A model generated the notes under the pieces. It was not told where the DNA came from and ran no database searches. It was given only the letters and a program-made list of their open reading frames with translations. DNA of 35,646 bases, from IMG/VR virus record IMGVR_UViG_3300042542_000517, positions 1-35,646 of that record. One strand, given 5' to 3'. This document shows positions 28,705 to 35,646 of this stretch, piece after piece. The stretch comes from a virus. A program made the position numbers and the translations under genes. Within the stretch, counting starts at the first letter, position 1. Every line of letters begins with the position of its first letter.

Positions 28705-29142
28705 TTACGGCTCCACCGCCCAATTAACTTCCCAAGGGAACCCCTGCTGCAAAGGAATATCTCTCAAGGCTTGGCAATAATCTATCCATGCCTGAGATGG
28801 TGACATATCACTACGGAAACGCCAATCTGTCTCTGACAATCGACGATTACGCTCATTTCTTACCGCTTCAGCTTGATTGGCATCAACTTCCGCAATAGCC
28901 TGTGCGTCCATATCTACAACGGAAAACTTGGTAAACCACTTACCATTAATTTCTTGAACGCCATCTCTAATGACACTCTGATACCGAGTAGCCTGTGGCT
29001 CAGGGCTATTCAATACTGGATCGGCTCCAAATTCGTTTAGTAGCTGCTCATTCAATTGCATAGGGAAGCTAGTATTCCGATGAAGCGACCGAAAATCCGC
29101 TTCGGTAACTACTTGCCATGTTTCTCTAATCCTAATTTCCAT
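28705..29142 (-). CDS. Tail-fibre assembly chaperone-like protein
   Basis: A 145-residue protein whose C-terminal half carries the pattern RNRRLSETDWRFRSDMSPSQ and YCQALRDIPLQQGFPWEVNW, which is the hallmark of tail-assembly chaperones (Phage_tail_APC type: RxxxLxxTDW, WxxYRQxLRDIPxQxGFP). It follows the large repetitive fibre gene and probably helps its folding or trimerisation. The N-terminal half is variable (about 1-80). An 8-base gap separates it from the fibre. Confidence 0.82.
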   Translation of the reverse strand: MEIRIRETWQVVTEADFRSLHRNTSFPMQLNEQLLNEFGADPVLNSPEPQATRYQSVIRDGVQEINGKWFTKFSVVDMDAQAIAEVDANQAEAVRNERNRRLSETDWRFRSDMSPSQAWIDYCQALRDIPLQQGFPWEVNWAVEP

Positions 29143-29150
29143 GATTACCT

Positions 29151-31064
29151 CTATGCAATCGCTAAGAAGATAAATGTTGCGCCATTTGCGTTAATCGCCG
29201 CTGGTGCTGTACTGCTTAACTCGAAACCAGACGAAAAAGCGTCAATGTAGTCAGTATTTGTAACGTCTGCCGCTGTTGTATTGATAAGCATAAACGGATC
29301 GTTTCCAGCAATAATGCCTCGCGCTGTATCGTAAACGTACCAATCACCAGTTGAACCAGAAAGCCGCTTAATCATTACAAATCTTGCGCCGCTAGTAAAG
29401 CCGCAGTTGATCTGATTTGTTGTTCCTGTGCCAGTATATGTGCCTACCTTAGATACACCCGTTACTGATGCGAACAAATACGCAACGTAAGTCGCTGTAT
29501 TCGTATTTACATCTGCATTTGTGCCAACTGTAAAGACGCTAGATGTTGGGCTGGTGTCGTTCCAAAACGTAGCATCGTCAGCAGTTGCAGCATTAGAGTT
29601 CAGCAACAAATAATCTGTATTGTCATTGTTCGCGTAAACAGCCCAATCGTTAGCTGCACTGCGGCACTTGACAATCATCAACTCTGGAACAACACCCAAA
29701 TTATGGGATACGGTTCTATTTGCACCAGTTCCGGTATAGCAAACCACATCAAAGAAGCCAGCAGCACGACTAAACAGATAATTGATATATGTATTCGCAG
29801 ACGCATTTGTAATTGTTGACGTAGTGCCAACCTTGACACCATTCATAACGTCCCAAGGGCTAGCTTGCAAGATAGTTACGCCAGCGGCTACCTGAGCAGC
29901 AGTCGTATTTGATACAAGATAGTTTGTGCTAGTCAATCGCTGCGTTTGAAGCCAAGCAACAGCCGAACCTCTGTTTTTGATAATCGCAAAGTCGGCAACA
30001 TTGCCACCTGAAACGGTAGCGTTAGCTCCTGTGCCGCTTCTTGCAGTTATGCCTAATACAGATGTACCCGTTGTAGGCTCTCTCATCAAGCCTCGACGTA
30101 TCGCTATATAGACATAATTACCACCGTTTGCGTTATAACCAGCGTCAGTTGTATTTAACTGGAATCCTGTTGCTGTTGGGGTTACAAACGTACCCGTTGA
30201 TTCTGCATTGCCAGAGTTAGGGTTTAGCTCAGAATCCGTACCTCCAACAACAAAGCCCCTAATATTGTCAATTAAATGCCAATCTGAAACGTCATCAGTT
30301 CTCTTTATTAGCAAGAATTGAGGCTCATACCCTAGTGTTACAGATGTGCCAGTTGCGTTACCGTTTCCAGTATATGACCCACAACTTACTGCGTTTTCAG
30401 AACCAATCTCACCAAATCCAGCAGCATTGTGAGCAAACGCATAAATTAGTTTTGTACCTGTTGTAGCTGCCGATGTAACCGTGAGCGTAGTACCAGATAT
30501 GCTAAATGCAGCCGATGTCGTAACAGAATCAGTAGTGTTTAATACCAATCGATCTGAACTACCTAACGAACGATGCCATACGATCCAGTTTGATGTTGCA
30601 CCTGAATCTCTAAAAATTACGCAGCCAAGTGTTCCAAGACTTGAAAGATCAACAATAGTAGGCGTTCCGTTTGTATGGGATACTTTTTTTATTTCAAAGA
30701 ACTTAGATTGCTTACGAAATGCCCATGATACATAAGTGGAAGCATTAGTATTTAACTTTGCTAAAGTTCCTATCGTAAACCCATTGTTATTAAACGCGGT
30801 TAATCCATTAACTTGTGTTGTTTGCGCTGTAGTTAAGTCAGTAGCAAGATCAAACGTAGCCCCTCTTTCCGTATCATATAGGGCATGGCTAGAAATTGCC
30901 GATCTAGTCTTTATCCAAACCAAGCCACCCTCACCGCTAAGGTCAATGTTATTGACTATCGACTGACTTGAGCCTGTACCAGTGTAAAGATATGTAGAAA
31001 ACACATCCTCAATAAATGCAGGTTCAACGGCAGAGGCAGCACTTTGTAACTTTTTAGCAAGCAT
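29151..31064 (-). CDS. Large repetitive tail protein (DUF7483-like repeats), 637 aa
   Basis: The start is the ATG at 31064, forming TAATG with the previous stop; earlier in-frame codons to 31211 would overlap the upstream gene and encode a Cys/Trp-rich, non-homologous stretch. The 637-residue protein contains six degenerate repeats of about 100-112 residues, starting near 27, 129, 231, 343, 443 and 543. Each has a TGxG...Q/V-like strand, an (L/V)xIK(R/N/T) core and ends in AxYVxYLF-like strands. This resembles the DUF7483 family of environmental phage tail proteins. It likely forms an elongated fibre or spike with carbohydrate-binding jelly-roll-like domains; ligand unknown. Confidence 0.85.
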   Translation of the reverse strand: MLAKKLQSAASAVEPAFIEDVFSTYLYTGTGSSQSIVNNIDLSGEGGLVWIKTRSAISSHALYDTERGATFDLATDLTTAQTTQVNGLTAFNNNGFTIGTLAKLNTNASTYVSWAFRKQSKFFEIKKVSHTNGTPTIVDLSSLGTLGCVIFRDSGATSNWIVWHRSLGSSDRLVLNTTDSVTTSAAFSISGTTLTVTSAATTGTKLIYAFAHNAAGFGEIGSENAVSCGSYTGNGNATGTSVTLGYEPQFLLIKRTDDVSDWHLIDNIRGFVVGGTDSELNPNSGNAESTGTFVTPTATGFQLNTTDAGYNANGGNYVYIAIRRGLMREPTTGTSVLGITARSGTGANATVSGGNVADFAIIKNRGSAVAWLQTQRLTSTNYLVSNTTAAQVAAGVTILQASPWDVMNGVKVGTTSTITNASANTYINYLFSRAAGFFDVVCYTGTGANRTVSHNLGVVPELMIVKCRSAANDWAVYANNDNTDYLLLNSNAATADDATFWNDTSPTSSVFTVGTNADVNTNTATYVAYLFASVTGVSKVGTYTGTGTTNQINCGFTSGARFVMIKRLSGSTGDWYVYDTARGIIAGNDPFMLINTTAADVTNTDYIDAFSSGFELSSTAPAAINANGATFIFLAIA

Positions 31065-31744
31065 TATGCGTTTCCTACTCTCGCGCCATAGACTTGACTG
31101 CCAACCTTCCAAAGAACAATTGCTGTATACCCTGTAGAAACCAATGCAGGAGCAAGACCAGCATCGGTTTTCCAAACAACACCAGAACCGCCCCACGTCG
31201 CATCTGTCCACGTCAATGAATACGACGTTCCATCGTCAACCATCAACGTAACAGCCTCTCCAGCAACAAAGTTAGTTCCCTTTGGTGTACGACTTGCACC
31301 CAAAGTAATCAACTGTATAGAACCGTTAGCGGGATTGATCTCAAACGCTGCACCGTCTGTAATAGTGAAAACGTCCTCAATGATCGTTCCAACAATCGTT
31401 GGGTCGGTTAGCGTCTTGTTCGTTAAAGTTTCTGAACCGTCTGTCGTAACTGCGCGTTCACCGGTATAAGTAACAAACACATCTTTAGTGCCAGCAGCAA
31501 AATCAACCGCGCTATTGCTGTTTGATGATTTCAGTACCGTAGTTCGAGCTAACGTACCCGTCCCAACAGTACCAATACCAATCTCCCAAGCAGCACCGAG
31601 AGTAATCGTGTAATAGCAAGTATTACCATCGCCAATCGCCGACCCAAAAGTACGAAACCCAGTTACCGCGCCGCCCAGTGTGAGAGTGCCTGTGCCGGTC
31701 GTGGTGGACGTTTCCCGAACTCGGTCAGCAATTATTAAAGGCAT
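31064..31744 (-). CDS. Tail protein, 226 aa, function unknown
   Basis: A 226-residue beta-rich protein: IIADRVRETSTTTGTGTLTL, an anchor-like beginning common to phage structural proteins; a middle with VLKSSNSNSAVDFAAGTKDV and FVTYTGERAVT; and a YSLTWTDATWGGSGV-type ending. Family members occur in environmental phage tail modules between adaptor and fibre genes. No enzymatic motif is visible. The end is coupled to the large repetitive fibre by TAATG, so it may be its anchor. Confidence 0.75.
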   Translation of the reverse strand: MPLIIADRVRETSTTTGTGTLTLGGAVTGFRTFGSAIGDGNTCYYTITLGAAWEIGIGTVGTGTLARTTVLKSSNSNSAVDFAAGTKDVFVTYTGERAVTTDGSETLTNKTLTDPTIVGTIIEDVFTITDGAAFEINPANGSIQLITLGASRTPKGTNFVAGEAVTLMVDDGTSYSLTWTDATWGGSGVVWKTDAGLAPALVSTGYTAIVLWKVGSQVYGARVGNA

Positions 31745-31746
31745 GA

Positions 31747-32133
31747 TTACTCCAGAGTCACAGAAAGGTTACCAGACGAGATTGTAAACACATCACCAGA
31801 AGCAATCGACTTAGACGAGTCTAATGGCGTGTGATACAGCAGGTTGCCGCTAGTCGAGGCATCCAGAATACCGATATGCGTCACAGTTCCCCATGTACCT
31901 GTTGCTGTTGGGAATGTTACTGCTGCACTATTTGTTGATACACCGTTGCTAGGCGCACCAAAAGTAACCGATGTACGAGCATACGAACCACCAGAAACTT
32001 CCGTTCCTGTATTGCCATCACCCGGATCACTTGTGTACAGACCTACATAAACCGTTGTAGGGCTTGTGTAGCTTGTATTGCGGAGAGTAGCGTTAATTAG
32101 CGCGTTCTCCAGATAATTGGACATCTCAGCCAT
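31747..32133 (-). CDS. Small conserved tail protein, 128 aa
   Basis: A 128-residue beta-rich protein with the recognisable pattern LENALINATLRNTSYTSPTT, VYVGLYTSDPGDGN, then a Gly/Thr-rich middle and ATGTWGTVTHIGILDASTSG, matching a widespread phage family of small structural proteins (VYVGLYTxxPxxxG hallmark). It lies directly after the adaptor gene; probably a tail-completion or decorating protein. Exact function unknown. Confidence 0.8.
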   Translation of the reverse strand: MAEMSNYLENALINATLRNTSYTSPTTVYVGLYTSDPGDGNTGTEVSGGSYARTSVTFGAPSNGVSTNSAAVTFPTATGTWGTVTHIGILDASTSGNLLYHTPLDSSKSIASGDVFTISSGNLSVTLE

Positions 32134-32136
32134 GAT

Positions 32137-32757
32137 TTACCTCACGTTATAAGACATAGACATTGGTTGACCACTGTACTCACTTGCTTGGTCGGACGTA
32201 GAGATAGAATCAATCGCCCTAGAATACAAGGAAGCCCAAGTCTGCACCCTTGCATCATTCATCAAATACGGTTCTGCCTCTGTTAATGACGCATAGAGCA
32301 ACGCATCAGGCACATAAGCCAAGAATACGTTACTAGCTGTCGAATCTGATAATACAGGAGGCTTGGCGTAATACAACATCTGCGCCGTATAAGACGAATC
32401 TGGAACCGGAGCTAATTGCATCTCCGCACCTAGAATAGTGTAATCAACAGGCTTGCCGCCATCCGTTACCCTAGATTCCTGATAAAACGAGTTAGGAGCC
32501 TTGTAACGGAGCGTAGTGATCGGAGTCGTATTGAGATGAATGTCTCTCATCTCTAAGAAATCGGTAGGCAATCCAAGTGTTGAATCGCCTCCCGTTGTGC
32601 TTGCTGTAGCTACAACCAACATCTGACGAATTCTTAGGTCTCTCTGCAGCCTAGTCTCAGCCAGACGGATAAAGTCCGGAATAACTGAAGTAAGATCGCT
32701 ACGAGCCAGATAGTTAGCTATCGTTGTTTTTAGCTCGCTATAGGTCGTAAGTGCCAT
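32137..32757 (-). CDS. Head-tail adaptor protein (SU10-adaptor-like)
   Basis: A 206-residue protein with the hallmark beginning TYSELKTTIANYLARSDLTS and FIRLAETRLQRDLRIRQM, then LPTDFLEMRDIHL, and the C-terminal YVPDALLYASLTEAEPYLMN. This matches phage adaptor proteins that sit below the portal in short-tailed phages (SU10 and P22 gp4-like role). It also connects the capsid module to the tail genes. Length fits the family. Confidence 0.87.
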   Translation of the reverse strand: MALTTYSELKTTIANYLARSDLTSVIPDFIRLAETRLQRDLRIRQMLVVATASTTGGDSTLGLPTDFLEMRDIHLNTTPITTLRYKAPNSFYQESRVTDGGKPVDYTILGAEMQLAPVPDSSYTAQMLYYAKPPVLSDSTASNVFLAYVPDALLYASLTEAEPYLMNDARVQTWASLYSRAIDSISTSDQASEYSGQPMSMSYNVR

Positions 32758-32758
32758 G

Positions 32759-33412
32759 CTATTCCTCTAATTGTTCAAAATCTTTCCAGCCATATTCGTA
32801 AGTGCCAATATGACGAATGTGCATCGATAATTCGTGATCTACATACGTCTGAAAGCCCTCAGAACCAGCCTTGACGCAGAAATACACATCCTCACCACAC
32901 ACACCATTAGCACCCCATCCAGCATCGAACCAAGGTCTGCCCGTCTTTTCGAATACTTCCCGACGGATCATCACAGCACCAAACCCAACCGCTGTAACCT
33001 CCTCAATGCCTTCCTTGCCGCGAGAGTCAACATTCGACCAGTGATGCACCAATGTCTCGCCATCCATACGCTTAGTCAGCAGTTTTGCCGTAGGCGTAAC
33101 AGGCTTTCTTCTGGTCGTAGCATTAACACCAACTATCGGCACTTCCCTACTTAGCATTATGGTAATCATATCGTGAGGGAATCGCATATCGCTATCAATA
33201 AACAATAGCGCGTCACAACCCTCTTTCAATGCTACCTCTGCCAACTTCTCACGCTGGTCAAATATCAGCGTTCCCGGCATTGTGTACATACTCAGACCGC
33301 CTTTGCCATCCTTGCAACGTACTGACGCATCATGCGCTGTCATTCTTGCAAAGTCAAAAGCAAAACCAGTATGCACCTCATCCCGGCATGGGACGCAAAC
33401 ACCAACTCTCAT
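32759..33412 (-). CDS. Glycosyltransferase-like (GT-A) protein in the head module
   Basis: The 217-residue protein has N-terminal RVGVCVPCRDEVHTGFAFDF, then LAEVALKEGCDALLFIDSDM (with DSD at 73-75), and VTAVGFGAVMIRREVFEKTG later, a pattern of GT-A glycosyltransferases. The metal-binding DSD is in the expected place. It is unusual for a glycosyltransferase to sit between capsid and adaptor genes. It may glycosylate the virion or host surface with the 5825-7540 cassette, or be a virion protein with a GT fold. No acceptor motif is visible. Confidence 0.75.
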   Translation of the reverse strand: MRVGVCVPCRDEVHTGFAFDFARMTAHDASVRCKDGKGGLSMYTMPGTLIFDQREKLAEVALKEGCDALLFIDSDMRFPHDMITIMLSREVPIVGVNATTRRKPVTPTAKLLTKRMDGETLVHHWSNVDSRGKEGIEEVTAVGFGAVMIRREVFEKTGRPWFDAGWGANGVCGEDVYFCVKAGSEGFQTYVDHELSMHIRHIGTYEYGWKDFEQLEE

Positions 33413-33711
33413 ACAGTACCCCTATACGTTTTCCAAACAGCATTATCAGGATCGTTCAGCCACCTAGCAAAACCAACGTCATCGACCACGTTAAAGCCCT
33501 TCATAATACCTTTCTGGTTCAGTACATCTATGACCGTAAAGGGTATTCGAGCAACGTGATGCAGTTCGTTTAGGTGTCCTTGCCGAGATTTATCGTAATC
33601 CAGTTGCTTCTTATTGGCTTCGATAATCTCTGTTACATCCTGCTTAGTCTCGATGACAATCCCGCCATCACCGTCTTCAAATGCTGTTTGAGTCCGTATA
33701 GGTTTACTCAT
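33409..33711 (-). CDS. Conserved protein downstream of capsid, 100 aa
   Basis: A 100-residue soluble protein. The middle with SRQGHLNELHHVARIPFTVI and the end DPDNAVWKTYRGTV match short proteins located immediately after the capsid gene in several environmental podoviruses, as I remember them. There is no catalytic motif. It is separated from the capsid gene by a hairpin and overlaps the glycosyltransferase-like gene by ATGA. A minor head or head-completion protein is plausible. Confidence 0.72.
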   Translation of the reverse strand: MSKPIRTQTAFEDGDGGIVIETKQDVTEIIEANKKQLDYDKSRQGHLNELHHVARIPFTVIDVLNQKGIMKGFNVVDDVGFARWLNDPDNAVWKTYRGTV

Positions 33712-33728
33712 AAATTCCTTTTGTAGGT

Positions 33729-33752
33729 AGCCCCCACCGTTAGGCAGGGGCT
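33729..33752 (-). other. Hairpin after the capsid gene
   Basis: The gap between capsid gene and the 100-residue gene holds an inverted repeat, AGCCCC ... GGGGCT, 6 bp (10 bp with two G-U pairs) with a TAAC tetraloop on the minus strand. No T-tract follows, so it is more likely an mRNA processing or stability element, or a partial attenuator, than a full terminator. It could raise capsid mRNA relative to downstream genes. The upstream partner is at 190-204. Confidence 0.5.
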
Positions 33753-33764
33753 ATTTGCTACTTA

Positions 33765-34709
33765 TTACAGAGACATATCAAGGTCAGCAACGATGCCATG
33801 TGCGGCTTCGTTCTTAACCTCGAGCGTTACTTCAGCCAAGAGCTGAGTGTTCTCGCTATCGCCGGTCTTAGCCAGATCATTGGTCTGGAATGGACGCAGG
33901 TAAGCAAGTGCTGCGTACTCAGGATCAAGGATCAGAGCATCACGGGTACGCATGAAGCGGTTAGGAACAACCGACATCGTGCCAAAGTCCGACATATAAA
34001 CGTCAGCCGCACCGATAATGGTAGTCGGAGTATTGCCCGGAGCCATGTAACGCTGTGCAGCGATACCAGCAAACGACGATACCTTCTGCTTACCAGCAGC
34101 ACCAACCATCAGAATCTTCGGAGAACCGCCCGATACGAACACCTCGGAAACAACGGTCTTCAGCAGAGTCTCAGTGAAGGTACGCTGTGTGCCATCGGTA
34201 CGGGTCGAAACACCGATAGTCGCAGGGTCAGAACCACCCGAACCAACGTCCGAGTTAGTCTTGATCCATGACAGGATCGAGCCGAGCTTACGAGCAACAG
34301 TCGATGTGCCAGCCGAACGACCTTGGTTAGCCAACAGGATGGTTTCCAGATCGCGCTTCAGTTCAGCAGAAGCCTTAGCCAACTGGTAAGCCTTTTCCGA
34401 CTTGCGACCAGCCTTGTTCACTGTGTCCAGAGTACCCGAAACCTGAACGGTCTTTTGGATGATCTGAGTGTAGTTACCAAGACGGACGGTAGGAGACAAG
34501 GTTGCCGATGTAGCGTCTGCACCTTCAATCGCAGCGTTAGCCGTAGTAGCCGCAGCCAGCGAGTCAGTCTGCCACTCATGGTAAACGGCGGTAGCCTTAG
34601 TCTTGCCAATAGAAGACATAAATGGTGTCTCGGTTGGCGAGATGTCATAGATGATGTCGGTCAAATCTTCGCGCTGACCAATTGCGCTATGTGCTGTAAA
34701 TGTAGGCAT
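33765..34709 (-). CDS. Major capsid protein (SU10-like)
   Basis: This 314-residue protein is the HK97-fold major capsid protein of the SU10/DUF5309-like type. The N-terminal MPTFTAHSAIGQREDLTDII and DISPTETPFMSSIGKTKATA are hallmarks, followed by TLSPTVRLGNYTQIIQKTVQ and PNRFMRTRDALILDPEYAAL near the C-terminus. No N-terminal procapsid protease domain is seen. It follows the scaffold by 11 bases and the two genes form a coupled pair. A HK97-type cross-linking residue cannot be assigned from sequence alone. Confidence 0.93.
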   Translation of the reverse strand: MPTFTAHSAIGQREDLTDIIYDISPTETPFMSSIGKTKATAVYHEWQTDSLAAATTANAAIEGADATSATLSPTVRLGNYTQIIQKTVQVSGTLDTVNKAGRKSEKAYQLAKASAELKRDLETILLANQGRSAGTSTVARKLGSILSWIKTNSDVGSGGSDPATIGVSTRTDGTQRTFTETLLKTVVSEVFVSGGSPKILMVGAAGKQKVSSFAGIAAQRYMAPGNTPTTIIGAADVYMSDFGTMSVVPNRFMRTRDALILDPEYAALAYLRPFQTNDLAKTGDSENTQLLAEVTLEVKNEAAHGIVADLDMSL

Positions 34710-34720
34710 GATTTAATTCC

Positions 34721-35646
34721 TCATAAGAAACGTTCAAATGCTTTAGCGGCATCAGCAACCCTTCCGGTCTGCTTTGCCCTAGCCTTAAGTTTTTTCATTT
34801 CATCGCTAGCATCACGAGGCTGAGAAACGCCAGACTTCATTACTTTAGGAGCCTCGTTTACCTTCTTCGTGATTCCCGGCTTTGCAGACTGTAATTTGTC
34901 GTACTGCATCGCTTTCCATAGCGTTAAAACCTGTCGCGAGTCATAAATTCCCGACAATTCCTGTTCTGTGAATCCTAGCTTCTGACCAAACTCACGCAGT
35001 TCTCGACGAGCTACCTCACCCTTCTGTGGGTCAGCATACTCAGGTATTGCCTCTGCCAGTTTACGAGCTTCAGCCTGTATTACATGACCGAGTTGCTCCT
35101 GACGTTCCTGATCCTGCTGCTGCGCAATTCGCTGTCGTTCAGCCTGAACTTGAGCTAACTGCTTTTCCCGCTGTGATAACTCTGCGACCTTAACTGCGTA
35201 CCCAATAGGGTCGGTTTCCTTCAGATACTCCAGATTCTCAGTTTCTGGCTGCTGGTTAAGCATCTGCTCAATCACCTGCAACCGTTCTGCATATTGGTCA
35301 CGCAGATACCTAGCTTCCTCGATACGCTGCCTCTCTGCTTCTACGGCTTTGCGTTCTTCTGCTACGGCTTGCGATTTCTTCGTATAGTCTGTGCCAAGTT
35401 GATAAGACTTGATAAGCTCATCAAGGGTTACCTCTTTTTCCTCACCAGCGGCTTTCACCCTGTATTTAGGAGGCTCCTCGGCTTCTTCATCGCCTTCATC
35501 TTGTTCTACCTCCGATTCATCATAAGACTCCTCGGATTCGGCTTCGCTATCATTGGCTTCGAGTTGGGTTTCCGGTTGTTCCTGTTCGGAGCCTTCTTGC
35601 CCACCCATAAGACCCATGATAGCGTCGGCTGCACCACCTACGTCTA
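34721..35646 (-). CDS. Scaffolding protein (main part; 5' end at 1-170)
   Basis: The full 322-residue protein begins across the join at position 170. The first 75 residues are strongly acidic (SEAESEESYDESEVEQDEGD), then comes a YRVKAAGEEKEVTLDELIKS motif with YQLGTDYTKKSQAVAEERKA that is the hallmark of podovirus scaffolds. The middle is a long coiled coil rich in Glu, Gln and Arg (about 110-205), and a basic C-terminal tail ends RVADAAKAFERFL, which in scaffolds binds the capsid protein. The gene lies upstream of the capsid gene in canonical order. It should leave the procapsid during packaging; no protease is seen. Confidence 0.9.
   Translation of the reverse strand, partial: DVGGAADAIMGLMGGQEGSEQEQPETQLEANDSEAESEESYDESEVEQDEGDEEAEEPPKYRVKAAGEEKEVTLDELIKSYQLGTDYTKKSQAVAEERKAVEAERQRIEEARYLRDQYAERLQVIEQMLNQQPETENLEYLKETDPIGYAVKVAELSQREKQLAQVQAERQRIAQQQDQERQEQLGHVIQAEARKLAEAIPEYADPQKGEVARRELREFGQKLGFTEQELSGIYDSRQVLTLWKAMQYDKLQSAKPGITKKVNEAPKVMKSGVSQPRDASDEMKKLKARAKQTGRVADAAKAFERFL
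35520..35646. repeat. Terminal direct repeat, right copy
   Basis: This is the right copy of the 127-base repeat described at 1-127. It lies in the 5' part of the scaffold gene and is in the same frame as the left copy, so the gene can be read through once the ends are joined. Confidence 0.97.

Noticed and set aside
31065-31211. Longer N-terminus of the 637-residue tail protein
   Set aside because: The extra 49 residues lie over the 226-residue gene in another frame, are Cys/Trp/Arg-rich and unlike the fibre; TAATG at 31064 is the natural start.
1-35646. CRISPR arrays, tRNA genes, insertion sequences and integrase or attachment sites
   Set aside because: None was seen by eye; no regular spaced repeats, cloverleaf-like clusters, transposase or recombinase motifs were found.

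Overview
This window is a complete, small double-stranded DNA tailed-phage genome, printed as a linear contig. The first 127 bases (1-127) are repeated exactly as the last 127 (35520-35646), so the molecule is circular or circularly permuted, with about 35,519 unique bases. The scaffolding-protein gene runs across the join. The virion genes are those of a short-tailed phage (podovirus): large and small terminase, a portal of about 700 residues, an SU10-type major capsid protein, an SU10-type adaptor, a nozzle-like protein, several fibres and a run of Ala/Gly/Gln-rich internal (ejection) proteins. There is no tape measure, tail tube or sheath. The many small conserved proteins resemble those of phages of freshwater Betaproteobacteria (Burkholderiales). 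That host guess comes from remembered family resemblance and is an inference. No integrase, excisionase, classical repressor, DNA polymerase or RNA polymerase was seen, which suggests a mainly lytic phage that relies on the host replisome and host RNA polymerase.

Layout. A divergent control region at about 13175-13309 separates two directions of transcription. Rightward (+), 13310-16462 is a compact early operon of small zinc and membrane proteins, an ERF-type annealing protein, an SSB-like protein with an acidic C-terminal tail, a secreted Cys-rich peptide, a structured non-coding leader, a small HTH protein and a MazG-like protein. Leftward (-), 13174-9597 is the replication module: DUF1376 protein, stand-alone primase zinc domain, PD-(D/E)XK protein, DnaB-like helicase and a VRR-NUC-like nuclease. 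An insulated single gene follows (9263-9481), with a candidate promoter and repeats upstream and a strong terminator downstream. Further left are a block of tiny overlapping genes with a Ref-like nuclease, four lysine-rich microproteins, a three-gene surface-decoration cassette (acetyltransferase, methyltransferase, glycosyltransferase) and a ParB-DNA methyltransferase fusion.

The late genes continue on the minus strand: terminase small subunit, a 23-residue zinc microprotein, terminase large subunit, portal, two small proteins, then across the circular join the scaffold, capsid, a second glycosyltransferase-like protein, adaptor, tail proteins, fibres, nozzle, ejection proteins and an S74 autochaperone fibre. 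They end in a long lysis module: holin, two membrane proteins, GH19 endolysin, lipoprotein, membrane protein, secreted peptide, and i-spanin with nested o-spanin. That module meets the rightward operon tail to tail at 16451-16462, where a minus-strand terminator lies inside the last plus-strand gene.

Genes overlap nearly everywhere by ATGA or TAATG junctions, so translational coupling is probably the rule. At least eight convincing genes are shorter than 60 codons. The features most worth following up are the decoration cassette, the insulated monocistron with its 18-bp element shared with the divergent promoter region, the zinc microprotein between the terminase genes, the structured leader before the HTH gene and a lysis-module gene that appears to start at AUC.
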